Assembly: GCF_003254475.1 (NCBI RefSeq)
Contig: NZ_QFYQ01000001.1
Coordinates: 868,001-932,000 of the forward strand
DNA length: 64,000 bases
Origin: Phenylobacterium soli
GTDB lineage: Bacteria; Pseudomonadota; Alphaproteobacteria; Caulobacterales; Caulobacteraceae
Direction of reading: 5' to 3'
In this document: in pieces, positions 22,577-31,715 of the stretch
Position numbering within the stretch: position 1 is the first letter of the stretch
How the letters are laid out: each line of letters begins with the position of its first letter
Made by a program: the position numbers and the translations under genes
The notes under the pieces: model-generated
Database searches by the model: none
What the model was told of the DNA's origin: nothing
Seen by the model: only the letters and a program-made list of their open reading frames with translations

Positions 22577-24174
22577 CGCGGGCAGAGCCAGCGGGTGCGG
22601 TGGAAGTTCTCCGCGTTGTCCACCCAGCCGGTGATGCGCGGGTTCACCAGGGCGCGGTTGACGGTGAAGTCGATCGGAACCGTGCCCTCGTCCGCCAGCA
22701 TCAGCCGCTCGGCGCGGGCCAGGATCTGGCCGCGCCGGGCCGCGTCCGCCTCCCGGTCGGCGGCGTCCAGCAGGGCGTCGTAGGCCGGATTGCGATAGTC
22801 GCCGTAGTTCTGGGCGCCGGTGTCAGACTTGAGCAGGCCCAGGAAGGTCATCGGGTCGTTGAAGTCGGCGTACCAGACCATCATCCCCACCTGGAAATCG
22901 CGGTTGGCGTAGGCTGAGAAGGCCACGGGCCCGTCGTTCTGGACGAGGCTCGCGTCGACGCCGATCGCGCGCCAGTCGGCCTGCACCGCCTGGGCGAGCA
23001 GCAGGCTTTCCGGATTGTTGGTGGTCTTGATCTCCAGCTTCAGCGGCCGGCCCGGCGAATAGCCGGCCTGCGCCAGGAGCGTCCTGGCCTCGGCCTGTCG
23101 CGCGGTCAGCGGCCGGCCCGCCCAGACGGTGCGCGCGCCGCCCGGATAGTTGGCCACCCCCGGCGGGACGAAGGCGTAGGCCGGTTGCTGGCCGGCGCGC
23201 AGCAGCTTGCCGGTGATGAACTCGCGGTCGACCGCCTGAGAGAGGGCGCGGCGCACCCGCAGGTCCTGCAGCGCTGGGACCGCGCGGTTGAACGACATGT
23301 AGAGGGTGGCGAGGGAGGTGTGGGTGCGCACGTAGCCGGGCATCACCGACCTCAGCCGCGTGATCCGGTTCGACAGGAAGGTGTTGGTGGCGTCGAGCTC
23401 GCCGCGCTGGATCCGCCGCTCGACCGAGATGGCGTCGGGCGTCGCGAAATAGTCCACCCGGTCGAAACAGACGTGGGCAGCGTCGAAGAAGGCCGGGTTC
23501 TTGGCCAGACCGATGTGGTCGCCGAGTCGCCAGGAGACCAGCCTGTAGGGACCGTTCGAAACGTAGCGGCCGGGCGTCACCCACTTGTCGCCGTACTTCT
23601 CCACCACGTGCCGGGGCGCGGGATAGAAGCTCTGGTGCTTGGTCAGCTCGGGCAGGTAGGGCGCGGGGTGCGCGAGCTTGAGCTGCAGGGTGTAGGGATC
23701 GAGGGCCTTGGCGCCGAGCGTCGAGGGCGCGGCCTTGCCCTCGCTGATCGCCTGGCCGCCCTCGATGACATAGGCGAGGTAGGCGTAGATCGAGGCGATC
23801 TTCGGATCGAGCAGCCGCTGCAGGCCGAAGACGTAGTCGTCGGCCGTCACCGGGACGCCGTCGGACCAGCGCGCGTCGCGGCGCAGGTGGAAGGTCCAGA
23901 CGAGGCCGTCGGGGCTGGTCTCCCAGGAGGTCGCTCCGCCGGGAGCCGGGCTGGCGTCGGGCGCCTCGGTGGTCAGCCCCATCATCAGGTCGCCGATCAC
24001 CCAGCTCTCGGAGATCAGGTTGGCCTTCTGCGGGTCGAGGGTGGCGGGCTCCAGGTCGAGGCCGAACTCGAAGCAGCGCTGCCCGGCGGGGCAGGCGGGG
24101 CGCCGGACCTTGTCCTGGCAGCCGGCGAGCGCGAACCCGAGAATGGCAAGGCAGGCGAGGATCAGGGGGCGCAA
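22573..24174 (-). CDS. Peptide/oligopeptide ABC transporter substrate-binding lipoprotein (SBP family 5)
   Basis: 533 aa starting at TTG 24174. Lipobox ALAGC near residue 19 marks a lipoprotein. Family 5 features: LDLEPATLDPQKANLISESWVIGDLMMGL, then WTFHLRRDARWSDGVPVTADDYVFGLQR, then RRALSQAVDREFI. OppA/MppA-like proteins bind short peptides or murein peptides in the periplasm. No permease or ATPase genes are adjacent, so this is an orphan binding protein that must use a transporter encoded elsewhere. Confidence 0.9.
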   Translation of the reverse strand: MRPLILACLAILGFALAGCQDKVRRPACPAGQRCFEFGLDLEPATLDPQKANLISESWVIGDLMMGLTTEAPDASPAPGGATSWETSPDGLVWTFHLRRDARWSDGVPVTADDYVFGLQRLLDPKIASIYAYLAYVIEGGQAISEGKAAPSTLGAKALDPYTLQLKLAHPAPYLPELTKHQSFYPAPRHVVEKYGDKWVTPGRYVSNGPYRLVSWRLGDHIGLAKNPAFFDAAHVCFDRVDYFATPDAISVERRIQRGELDATNTFLSNRITRLRSVMPGYVRTHTSLATLYMSFNRAVPALQDLRVRRALSQAVDREFITGKLLRAGQQPAYAFVPPGVANYPGGARTVWAGRPLTARQAEARTLLAQAGYSPGRPLKLEIKTTNNPESLLLAQAVQADWRAIGVDASLVQNDGPVAFSAYANRDFQVGMMVWYADFNDPMTFLGLLKSDTGAQNYGDYRNPAYDALLDAADREADAARRGQILARAERLMLADEGTVPIDFTVNRALVNPRITGWVDNAENFHRTRWLCPR

Positions 24175-24254
24175 GCGGCGGACTTTCGGCGACGGGAAGC
24201 GCCGCCATCAGTCCACGCCCGCCGCGCCCTGGCTAGAGGGACTGTGACAAGAGG

Positions 24255-24527
24255 CTAGTGCAGCCTGAACTCCGCGCCGACAGCCTTCAGCTCCGCCGGC
24301 TTGATCAGCCGGCAGTGGGCGACGGTCACCTTGAACAGCGGCCCGTCCAGGGTGCGGCTCCAGAAATCCAGGAACTTCCGCAGGGCGGGGAATTCCGGAC
24401 AGAGATCGTAGTCCTGCCAGATGTAGCTCTGCAGCAGGCTGGGATGGTCCGGCATCCGGTAAAGGATCTCCGCGGTGGCCAGACTGTAGCCTTCCAGCTG
24501 CTTGCGGAACTCGGGCGACGCCATCAT
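24255..24527 (-). CDS. usg: Usg family protein
   Basis: 90 aa from the double ATG at 24527/24524. It matches the Usg protein first described beside the trp genes of Caulobacter: FRKQLEGYSLATAEILYRMPDHP, then LLQSYIWQDYDLCPEFPALRKFLDFW, then VTVAHCRLIKP, ending in FRLH. Soluble, no known motif; function unknown. It is not next to trp genes here. Confidence 0.9.
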   Translation of the reverse strand: MMASPEFRKQLEGYSLATAEILYRMPDHPSLLQSYIWQDYDLCPEFPALRKFLDFWSRTLDGPLFKVTVAHCRLIKPAELKAVGAEFRLH

Positions 24528-24667
24528 GCGCAAACCTCGGCGTTGTTGGTCCGATGCGCGGCGCGCGCGGGCGCCGCGCAAGGGAACTATGCGCGATTCG
24601 CGAGATTGTTCCTGCAAAATCAGGTGTTTAGCACTCGGCTCGTCGGCCTGCTGCCAAGCCTGCTCAG

Positions 24668-25042
24668 TCAGCGCGGATAGGCGCTCGGGATCAGGCGCAG
24701 CGGCACGGGCGCCTCGAACGGCCGCCAACCGCGGTCCCGGATCACGTCGTTGCTTTCCTTGGCCTGGCGGCCTGGACCGAGCGACCAGGTGATGTGGTAG
24801 GTCGAGCCGTCCGGCCGGTCTGTCGTTCCACCGATGCGCACGACCATGGCCTGGACGCCGGCGCCGTCGTCAGCCTCGCCGACGATCTCGCCCGCCGTGG
24901 CGGTCGGCAGCGCCGCCGCCGCGTCGCCGAACTTCAGGGTCACGTGGTCGGCGACCGGCTTGGGGTAGCGCGGCGCGAAGCGCTTCAGCAGCGCCTCGCG
25001 CTCGCCGCGGTCGAGGGCCCAGCCGATGAAACCCGGTGTCAT
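24668..25042 (-). CDS. Conserved hypothetical protein coupled to NUDIX gene
   Basis: 124 aa from ATG 25042, overlapping the NUDIX stop by 4 nt (ATGA). It contains PVADHVTLKFG in the first third and GSTYHITWSLGPGRQAKESND in the second. Two separated H-x-T-like motifs (DHVTLKF and YHITWSL) resemble the paired HxT motifs of 2H-type phosphoesterases or RNA-ligase-like proteins, so a nucleotide-processing role is conceivable; this is only a suggestion. Translational coupling to the NUDIX enzyme supports a nucleotide-related job. Confidence 0.65.
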   Translation of the reverse strand: MTPGFIGWALDRGEREALLKRFAPRYPKPVADHVTLKFGDAAAALPTATAGEIVGEADDGAGVQAMVVRIGGTTDRPDGSTYHITWSLGPGRQAKESNDVIRDRGWRPFEAPVPLRLIPSAYPR

Positions 25043-25608
25043 GCGAACAGCTCCGGACGACGCGCCTTCAACGCATAGACGAGGGTGAAGGACTTCAGGT
25101 CGGTCAGCTCGCCGCCCTCCAGCTTGCTCCAGAGCTCGGCGAGGGGGACTTCCAGCACGGTGATGTGCTCCTGCTCGTGGTCCAGGCCGCCGCCGTCGCC
25201 GACCCGGTCGGTTCGGGCATAGGGCGCCAGATAGAGCGCGATGCGCTCGGTGGAGACCCCCGGGCTCGCGTAGACCGCGCCCAGCGGCTCCAGGGCTCCG
25301 AGCTTCACCCCCGCCTCCTCCAGCGCCTCGCGCCGGGCGCAGGTCTGCGCGTCCTCGCCCTCGTCGATCATCCCCGCCGGCGCCTCGAGGAGCTGGTCGG
25401 GGCCGCCGCGCCAGGTGACCGGCGCCCGCGGCAGGCTGACCAGCAGGGCGCAACGCCGCTCTGGGTCATAAGGCAGGACGCAGGCGGCGTCGCCGTGGTG
25501 CTCGATCTCGCGCCGGAAGGTGGAGCCATCGGGCGCCGAGAGGGTCGCCATGACCAGGGTGGAATAGCCCTCGTAGATGGGCTGGACGTCGAGGATCTCG
25601 AAAGCCAT
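25039..25608 (-). CDS. NUDIX hydrolase (ADP-ribose pyrophosphatase-like)
   Basis: 189 aa. The complete Nudix box G-x5-E-x7-REUxEExGU is seen as GMIDEGE, then REALEEAGV. Upstream LPYDPERRCALLVSLPRAPV and the LEAPAG strand are typical of ADP-ribose/NDP-sugar hydrolases. It cleaves nucleoside diphosphates linked to another moiety. First gene of a two-gene unit with the protein at 24668-25042. Confidence 0.9.
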   Translation of the reverse strand: MAFEILDVQPIYEGYSTLVMATLSAPDGSTFRREIEHHGDAACVLPYDPERRCALLVSLPRAPVTWRGGPDQLLEAPAGMIDEGEDAQTCARREALEEAGVKLGALEPLGAVYASPGVSTERIALYLAPYARTDRVGDGGGLDHEQEHITVLEVPLAELWSKLEGGELTDLKSFTLVYALKARRPELFA

Positions 25609-25774
25609 GCGACCTCTCTAACGCCGCTCGGGACGCTCGCGCAGCATCGGATGCAAAGCCGGTGGCCGATTCACATCCGGCAAGTCGAAGCGGTATGGCG
25701 CTTGGACTCCCCCGTCGTTGGATTATCGTCGTTCAGCCACCGCCCGTCAGAGGCGGGGCATGGGAGGAAGACCG

Positions 25775-27034
25775 ATGAAGTTCACCTGGTTCAACCTGAT
25801 GCCGTGGCCCTATCTGCCGGACGATTTCCGGGAGAAGAACCGTTCGGTCTGGGTCGACATCGACCAGCGCCTGTTCGATCCGGTGAAGAGCCATGAGGTC
25901 TACAACACCTATATGGACCTGCTCGAATACGCCGCCGACCTCGGCTTCGACGGCATCGGGGTCAACGAGCATCACCAGAACGGCTACGGCATCATGCCCT
26001 CGCCGAACATCATCGCCGCGGGCCTGGCGCGCCGCACCAAGGACGTCGGCCTGGTGGTGCTCGGCAACTCCATCGCCCTCTACAATCCGCCGGTCCGCGT
26101 GGCCGAGGAGTTCGCCATGCTGGACTGCATCTCCGGCGGGCGGCTGGTGGCCGGCTTCCCGGTCGGCACCTCGATGGACACCAACTACTGCTACGGCCAG
26201 ATCCCCTCGCTGACCCGCGAGAAGTACGCCGAGGCGCACGAGCTGATCATCCGCGCCTGGACGGAGCGCGATCCGTTCGCGTTCAACGGCCGCTACAACA
26301 AGCTGCGCCACGTGAACATCTGGCCGCGGCCCATCCAGCAGCCGCATCCGCCGGTGCACATCCCCGGCGGCGGCTCGGTCGAGACCTACGACTTCTGCAT
26401 CGACAACACCTATTCCTACTCCTACCTCAGCTTCTCCGGGTACCTGCGGGCCCAGGCGCTGATGAACGGCTACTGGCAGCGGGTGGAGGAGCGCGGCGCG
26501 CCGGACAAGAGTCCCTATCGCGCCGGCTTCGCCCAGACGATCTGCGTGGCCGAGACCGACGAGGAGGCCGAGCGGCTGTATTCGGAGCACGTCAGCTACT
26601 TCTACAATCGCTGCCTGCACGTCTATCCGGGCTTCGCCGACGCGCCCGGCTACCGGACCATCAAGACCATCCAGACCGGCGCCTTGTCGCAATACGCCCC
26701 GCCGCGCGGCGGCTACGCCGAGCTCACCTGGAAGGACCTCACCGAGCAGGGCCACGTCATCGCCGGTTCGCCGGAAACCGTGCGCCAGCGGATGGAGGAC
26801 CTGATCAAGGGCCTGCACGTCGGCAACATCTTTTGCCTGATGCACGTCGGGAACATGCCCGCCGACAAGTGCATGTATTCGACCCGGCTGTTCGCCGAGA
26901 AGGTCATGCCCAAGCTGCGCAACATGTTCCCCGACTACGCCGACGACGACCGGTTCTGGTGCAAGCCGATCGCCCAGGTCGCCGCCGGCTCGCTGCCGGC
27001 CTCGCCGGCGCGCGCGCCGATCCCGGCCGAGTGA
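25775..27034 (+). CDS. LLM-class (luciferase-like) flavin-dependent oxidoreductase
   Basis: 419 aa from ATG 25775 (GGGAGGAAG upstream); the in-frame start at 25718 is less likely. TIM-barrel features: MKFTWFNLMPWP, DGIGVNEHHQNGYGIMPSPN, LVVLGNSIALYNPPVRVAEEFAMLD, SGGRLVAGFPVG and PPVHIPGGGSVET. Such FMN/F420-dependent enzymes act as monooxygenases on ketones, alkanes or terpenoids with a separate reductase. It is followed after 14 nt by an alpha/beta hydrolase, the usual partner for cleaving a lactone or ester product, so a Baeyer-Villiger plus hydrolysis pair is the inferred function. Confidence 0.88.
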   Translation: MKFTWFNLMPWPYLPDDFREKNRSVWVDIDQRLFDPVKSHEVYNTYMDLLEYAADLGFDGIGVNEHHQNGYGIMPSPNIIAAGLARRTKDVGLVVLGNSIALYNPPVRVAEEFAMLDCISGGRLVAGFPVGTSMDTNYCYGQIPSLTREKYAEAHELIIRAWTERDPFAFNGRYNKLRHVNIWPRPIQQPHPPVHIPGGGSVETYDFCIDNTYSYSYLSFSGYLRAQALMNGYWQRVEERGAPDKSPYRAGFAQTICVAETDEEAERLYSEHVSYFYNRCLHVYPGFADAPGYRTIKTIQTGALSQYAPPRGGYAELTWKDLTEQGHVIAGSPETVRQRMEDLIKGLHVGNIFCLMHVGNMPADKCMYSTRLFAEKVMPKLRNMFPDYADDDRFWCKPIAQVAAGSLPASPARAPIPAE

Positions 27035-27048
27035 GGGAGGAGGCCACG

Positions 27049-27825
27049 ATGGAACTCAAGACCGTCCAGACCCACCACGTTCCGGTCCGCTACATCGAGG
27101 GCGGGTCCGGTCCCGACCTCGTCTTCCTGCACGGCGCCGGCGGCGTCACGCCGGAGGATCCGTTCCTCGCCGCCCTCGCCAAGACGCACCACGTCTACGC
27201 CCCGCTGGTCCCCGGCTACGGCGACAGCGAGGAGGCGCCCGAGATCCGTGACATGCTGGATTTCACCCTCCACACCTGGGACGTGGCCGCCGCGCTCGGC
27301 CTGAAGGACCCGATCCTCGTCGGCCATTCGATGGGCGGCATGATCGCCGCCGAGATGGCCGCGGTGCAGCCCAACGACGTCAGCCGCCTGGCGCTGATCG
27401 CCCCGGCCGGCCTGTGGGACGACGCCCACCCGATCCCCGACCTCTTCGCGACCCTGCCCTACGAGATGCCGGCGCTGCTGTTCCACGACGAGGCGGCGGG
27501 CGCGGCCATGCTCACCGCCGGGCGCAACGTCGAGGATCCGGGCTTCCTGCAGCAGTACCTGGTGACCAACGCGCGCCAGCTCGGCATGGCGGGCCGCATC
27601 CTGTTCCCCATCCCGGAACGGGGGCTCCAGCAGCGGCTCTACCGCATCAAGGCGCGCACGGTGATCGTCTGGGGCGACAGCGACCGGCTGATCCCGCCGG
27701 CCTACGCCCACGCCTTCAAGAAGGGCATCGCCGGCGCCGAGCTGGTCTCGATCCCCGAGGCCGGCCACATGGTCGTCCTCGAACAGACGCAGGCGGTGGC
27801 GGAGGCGGTGGGGCGGCTCGGCTGA
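27049..27825 (+). CDS. Alpha/beta-fold hydrolase
   Basis: 258 aa from ATG 27049 with GGGAGGAGG ahead. Nucleophile elbow GHSMGG, oxyanion segment LHGAGG, acid in WGDSDRLIP and catalytic His in EAGHMVV make a complete Ser-Asp-His triad. Resembles meta-cleavage hydrolases and esterases. It lies directly behind the luciferase-like oxidoreductase in the same transcription unit and probably hydrolyses its ester or lactone product. Confidence 0.88.
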   Translation: MELKTVQTHHVPVRYIEGGSGPDLVFLHGAGGVTPEDPFLAALAKTHHVYAPLVPGYGDSEEAPEIRDMLDFTLHTWDVAAALGLKDPILVGHSMGGMIAAEMAAVQPNDVSRLALIAPAGLWDDAHPIPDLFATLPYEMPALLFHDEAAGAAMLTAGRNVEDPGFLQQYLVTNARQLGMAGRILFPIPERGLQQRLYRIKARTVIVWGDSDRLIPPAYAHAFKKGIAGAELVSIPEAGHMVVLEQTQAVAEAVGRLG

Positions 27826-27826
27826 C

Positions 27827-28567
27827 CTACTTCTCGGTCTCGGGCGCCTTGAGCCGGCGCTTGTTCACGTGGCTTTCGACCTTGTCGCCTTCGAGCGTCT
27901 CGCCGCGGAAGTAGAACTTCTGCCAGGAGCGCTTGAGGGCGTCGGGGTCGCCGGCCTGGAGCTGCTGGTTGAACTCGGCCCGCGAGGTCGACCAGGTCTC
28001 GTACTGGCGCTTCAGCTCGGGGTCGCTGTCGAGGGTCTTCAGCACCGGCTCGAACCGCTCGAGCTGGTTGTGCTCGACGACGTTGATGAAGCAGAACGGC
28101 TCGTCCTTCTCGAAGCGCACGCGGCCGGGCGCGGTGAACAGCCAGTTCATGGTGAAGGGGAAGGGCAGCCAGTCGGTCTCCACGAGGCCGGTCAGCGGCT
28201 GGATGCCGTGCTTGGGGTGGTTCGGCGGGCCCGAGGTCAGCACCGCCCAGCCGGGCTGGGTGCGGAACAGATAGCCGGTGTGGAAGGTCAGGGTCCCATA
28301 GGCGAAGTGCGACTGCACGAAGCCCTGCGGGTTCTTGATGTTCGGATCGTCCGGAATGATGCGGATCGCCGCCGTCGAGGTCCCGCCGCTCCACTCGGCG
28401 GTGAAGCCGAACGGGCAGAGGATCTCCCAGCCGGTGGTGTTGGCCATGGTCAGCGGCAGGCAGCGGTAGGGCGCGCGGCTGGCGAAGGCGTCCATCCAGC
28501 GCCGCTCGGGCCGGCCAGGGATCAGCTGCGGCGGATCGGGAATGGTCTTGAAGCACTCGAGCTGCAT
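27827..28567 (-). CDS. DUF6065 family protein
   Basis: 246 aa from ATG 28567 (MQLECFKTIPDPP). No signal peptide. It is rich in aromatic and proline residues: PLTMANTTGWEILCPFGF, YLFRTQPGWAVLTSGPPNHPKHGI and FPFTMNWLFTAPG, a pattern I associate with DUF6065 proteins of unknown function. A charged C-terminal tail (KRSWQKFYFRG onward) follows. Divergent from the AlkB-like gene and convergent with the hydrolase (2 nt between stops). Confidence 0.6.
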   Translation of the reverse strand: MQLECFKTIPDPPQLIPGRPERRWMDAFASRAPYRCLPLTMANTTGWEILCPFGFTAEWSGGTSTAAIRIIPDDPNIKNPQGFVQSHFAYGTLTFHTGYLFRTQPGWAVLTSGPPNHPKHGIQPLTGLVETDWLPFPFTMNWLFTAPGRVRFEKDEPFCFINVVEHNQLERFEPVLKTLDSDPELKRQYETWSTSRAEFNQQLQAGDPDALKRSWQKFYFRGETLEGDKVESHVNKRRLKAPETEK

Positions 28568-28655
28568 GCGCGCACCACGGCGGAAACCGGACGTCCAAAG
28601 CATCAACGCCGCAATGGCCGCATCGTGGCAAGGCCGGCCGCGTTAGGATGGCGCT

Positions 28656-29249
28656 ATGGCCAAGACGCCCGCCCACCAGGCCAGCCTGTTCGACCTGCCC
28701 CCCGTCGCGCCGGCCCACCTGCCGGATGGTTTCGTCTATCGCCGCGAGTTCGTCGACGCCGAAGCCGAGGCCGCCCTGGCCGCCTGGCTCGGGACCCTGC
28801 CATTCAGGGCCTTCGAGTTCCGCGGCTACGAGGGCCGCCGACAGGTCGTCTCCTTCGGCTGGCAGTACGACTTCAACCGCAGCCACCTGCTGAAGGCCGA
28901 CGACATCCCGGGCGAGCTGCTGCCGCTGCGCGCGGCGGCGGCGGCCCTGGCCGGCCACGCCCCGGCCGACCTGCAGCAGGTGCTGATCAACAAGTACGAG
29001 CCGGGCGCCCCGATCGGCTGGCACAGGGACCGGCCGGTGTTCGCCGAGGTGGTCGGGATCTCGCTGCTGGCGCCCTGCGTCTTCCGCCTCAGGCGGCGCA
29101 CGCCCGCAGGCTTCGAGCGCGCCAGCCTGACGCTGGAGCCGCGCTCGGCCTACCTGCTCTCCGGGGCGGCGCGCACCGAATGGGAGCACTCCATTCCGCC
29201 GGTGGGCCAGCTCCGCTACTCGATCACCTTCCGCAACTTCCGCAGCTGA
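28656..29249 (+). CDS. AlkB-like Fe(II)/2-oxoglutarate-dependent dioxygenase
   Basis: 197 aa. Iron ligands H123-x-D125 (WHRDRP) and H178 (WEHSIPP), and the 2-oxoglutarate arginines R187 and R193 (RYSITFR), are all present, as is NKYEPGAPIGWH. Core length fits the AlkB family; there is no extra domain. Members oxidatively remove alkyl groups from DNA, RNA or proteins. This short form is closer to the ALKBH4/6/7-like or alphaproteobacterial AlkB-2 type than to E. coli AlkB, so the substrate is open. Confidence 0.9.
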   Translation: MAKTPAHQASLFDLPPVAPAHLPDGFVYRREFVDAEAEAALAAWLGTLPFRAFEFRGYEGRRQVVSFGWQYDFNRSHLLKADDIPGELLPLRAAAAALAGHAPADLQQVLINKYEPGAPIGWHRDRPVFAEVVGISLLAPCVFRLRRRTPAGFERASLTLEPRSAYLLSGAARTEWEHSIPPVGQLRYSITFRNFRS

Positions 29250-29359
29250 GGCTCCCGCCCCGGCCCACTCGGCATTGACGGCGCGCGGCGAACCGGCCTT
29301 CCTGCCGCCAACGGCATACCGCTGTTTTAGGCGGCGTCGAGAAGATCGGGGAGGATCGG

Positions 29360-30595
29360 ATGAAGACCCTGCTGACGGGCGCGGCCCTGTTGTCGAGCCT
29401 GTTGTCGGCCACGCTGCTGGCGAGCGCCGCCGAAGCGAAGGTGATCGCGGTGACGCCGGGCGGCGACGCCCAGGAGAAGGTGCAGACCGCCCTGCTCGAC
29501 GCCAAGCCGGGCGACACCGTGGAGCTGGCCGCCGGCCGCTACGAGCTCACCGACGGGCTGTCGCTGGACGTCGCCAACGTGGTGGTCAAGGGCGCCGGGC
29601 CCGAGGCCACGGTGCTCTCGTTCAAGGACCAGAAGGGCTCCGGCTCGGGCCTCCTGATCTCCTCCAGCCAGGTGACGGTCCGCGACCTCGCAGTCGAGGA
29701 CGCCAAGGGCGACGGGATCAAGGCCAAGGGCGTCGACCAGATCAGCTTCGTCAACCTGCGGGTCGAATGGACCGGCGGGCCCAAGGCCACCAACGGCGCC
29801 TACGGCGTCTATCCGGTGAGCTCCACCAACGTCCTCATCGACAAGGTGACCGTGAAGGGCGCCTCCGACGCCGGCATCTACGTCGGCCAGTCGAAGAACA
29901 TCGTGGTCAGGAATTCCACGGCGCAGTTCAACGTCGCCGGCATCGAGATCGAGAACTCGATGAACGCCGACGTCCACGACAACCTGTCGACCCATAACGC
30001 CGGCGGCATCCTGGTCTTCGACCTGCCCGGCCTGCCGCAGATGGGCGGCCACTCCACCCGCATCTTCCACAACAGGGTCGTCCAGAACGACACCCCGAAC
30101 TTCGCCCCCAAGGGCAACATCGTCGCCCAGGTGCCGACCGGCACGGGCGTGATGATCATGGCCAACCGTGACGTCCACGTGTTCGGCAATGACATCGACG
30201 CCAACGCCACCGCAGCGGTGATGCTGGTCGCCTACACCAACGACTATGCGGACCTGACCTACAACCCGCTGCCGCGCGACATCACGGTGCACGACAACAA
30301 GATCGGCAAGAACGGCTTCGACCCGCAGTTCCCGGGTGGGGCGATCATGGCCAAGGCCATGGGCGGCGCCCTGCCGCCGGTGATCTGGGACGGGGTGACC
30401 AACTTCACGCCCAAGGGCGCCAGCGCGCCCCAGGCGGTGCATGTGCGGATCACCGACGGCCCGGTCGCCAACCTGCACTTCGCCGCCCCCGGCGCGGTGT
30501 TCACCGCCAAGCCGCAGGTGACCCCGGCCATCGACGACGGCGCCGTCGCCGAGCCGGCGCCGGTGGTCCTGCCCAAGGCGCAGGCGACGCTTTGA
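29360..30595 (+). CDS. Exported parallel beta-helix protein (SO2931-like)
   Basis: 411 aa. Signal peptide cleaved around ASA-AEA. The remainder is a right-handed parallel beta-helix: an N-terminal cap ([20 protein letters not shown]), then repeated coils with [21 protein letters not shown] and [11 protein letters not shown], as in pectate-lyase-like or nitrous-oxide-maturation-type proteins. It overlaps the following dihaem cytochrome by 4 nt (TTGA). That linkage is the hallmark of the SO2930/SO2931 pair, whose role is not established. The substrate could be a polysaccharide. Confidence 0.8.
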   Translation: MKTLLTGAALLSSLLSATLLASAAEAKVIAVTPGGDAQEKVQTALLDAKPGDTVELAAGRYELTDGLSLDVANVVVKGAGPEATVLSFKDQKGSGSGLLISSSQVTVRDLAVEDAKGDGIKAKGVDQISFVNLRVEWTGGPKATNGAYGVYPVSSTNVLIDKVTVKGASDAGIYVGQSKNIVVRNSTAQFNVAGIEIENSMNADVHDNLSTHNAGGILVFDLPGLPQMGGHSTRIFHNRVVQNDTPNFAPKGNIVAQVPTGTGVMIMANRDVHVFGNDIDANATAAVMLVAYTNDYADLTYNPLPRDITVHDNKIGKNGFDPQFPGGAIMAKAMGGALPPVIWDGVTNFTPKGASAPQAVHVRITDGPVANLHFAAPGAVFTAKPQVTPAIDDGAVAEPAPVVLPKAQATL

Positions 30596-31647
30596 GGCGG
30601 CTGTTCGCGGCGGTCCTCGCCCTGGCGCTGGTCGGGGCCGCCCCGCCGCCGGCCCCGGTGGCGCGGGACGTCCTGATGAGCGACACGCCCGCGGCCGAGC
30701 TTTCCGCTTATCGCCTGTTCACCGACCCGGGCGCGCGGCGGCCCAACGCCGGCGTCACGCCCTATGCCCTGAACACGCCGCTGTTCTCCGACTATGCGCT
30801 CAAGCAGCGCTACCTCTACCTGCCGCCGGGCGTGAAGGCCGGCTACCGGCCGAGCGGGGTGCTCGACCTTCCGGTCGGCGCGACCCTGGTCAAGACTTTC
30901 GCCTACCCCGCCGACTTCCGTCGCCCGGACGAGAAGGTGCGCTTCGTCGAGACGCGGCTGCTGATCCACCGGAAGAGCGGCTGGGTAGCGCTGGCCTACG
31001 TCTGGAACGAGGAGCAGACCGAGGCGGTGCTGAAGCGCGCCGGCAAGCGGCTGGGCGTCGACTTCCTGGACGCCGGCGGTCGGCCGCGCCACGTGGACTA
31101 TGCGGTGCCCAACGCCAACCAGTGCAAGGAATGCCACTCGGTGGGCGAGGACCTGACGCCGATCGGGCCCAAGGCGCGCAATCTCAACGGCGACTACGCC
31201 TATCCGGAGGGGCGCGAGAACCAGCTCGCCCACTGGACCCGCACGGGCCTGCTCGCCGGCGCGCCGGCGCCGGCCGCCGCACCGCGGACGGCGGTCTGGA
31301 ACGACGCGCGCGAACCGCTCGAGGCCCGCGCCCGCGCCTACCTCGACGGCAACTGCGGCCACTGTCACAACGCCCACGGCGCGGCCAGCAACTCCGGCCT
31401 GTTCCTCGACCTGGAGGAGACCCGCGCGCCGGTCATCGGCGTCGGCAAGCGGCCGGTCGCGGCCGGCAAGGGTTCGGGTGGCCTGCTCTTCGACATCGCC
31501 CCTGGCGACCCGGACGGCTCGATCCTGGTCCACCGCATGGGCTCCACCGAGCCTGGCGTGATGATGCCCGAGCTCGGCCGATCCACCGTGCACGATGAGG
31601 GTCTCGCGCTTGTGCGGGCCTATGTGGCGAGCCTGAAGGCGAAGTAG
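30592..31647 (+). CDS. SO2930-family dihaem c-type cytochrome
   Basis: 351 aa, start TTG 30592 overlapping the previous stop. Short signal peptide. Haem sites C178-KEC-H182 and C255-GHC-H259. The N-terminal third shows LSAYRLFTD, GVTPYALNTPLFSDYALKQRY and AYPADFRRPDEKVRFVETRLL, characteristic of this family. Periplasmic; probably transfers electrons to or from the co-encoded beta-helix protein or a quinone pool. Function inferred only from gene pairing. Confidence 0.88.
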   Translation: MRRLFAAVLALALVGAAPPPAPVARDVLMSDTPAAELSAYRLFTDPGARRPNAGVTPYALNTPLFSDYALKQRYLYLPPGVKAGYRPSGVLDLPVGATLVKTFAYPADFRRPDEKVRFVETRLLIHRKSGWVALAYVWNEEQTEAVLKRAGKRLGVDFLDAGGRPRHVDYAVPNANQCKECHSVGEDLTPIGPKARNLNGDYAYPEGRENQLAHWTRTGLLAGAPAPAAAPRTAVWNDAREPLEARARAYLDGNCGHCHNAHGAASNSGLFLDLEETRAPVIGVGKRPVAAGKGSGGLLFDIAPGDPDGSILVHRMGSTEPGVMMPELGRSTVHDEGLALVRAYVASLKAK

Positions 31648-31715
31648 CCACCGCGCGCGGCGCGGGGCATGGTGCGGCCAAGGCCGGCGTCATGATCGGC
31701 CGTTCGGGAGGAACC

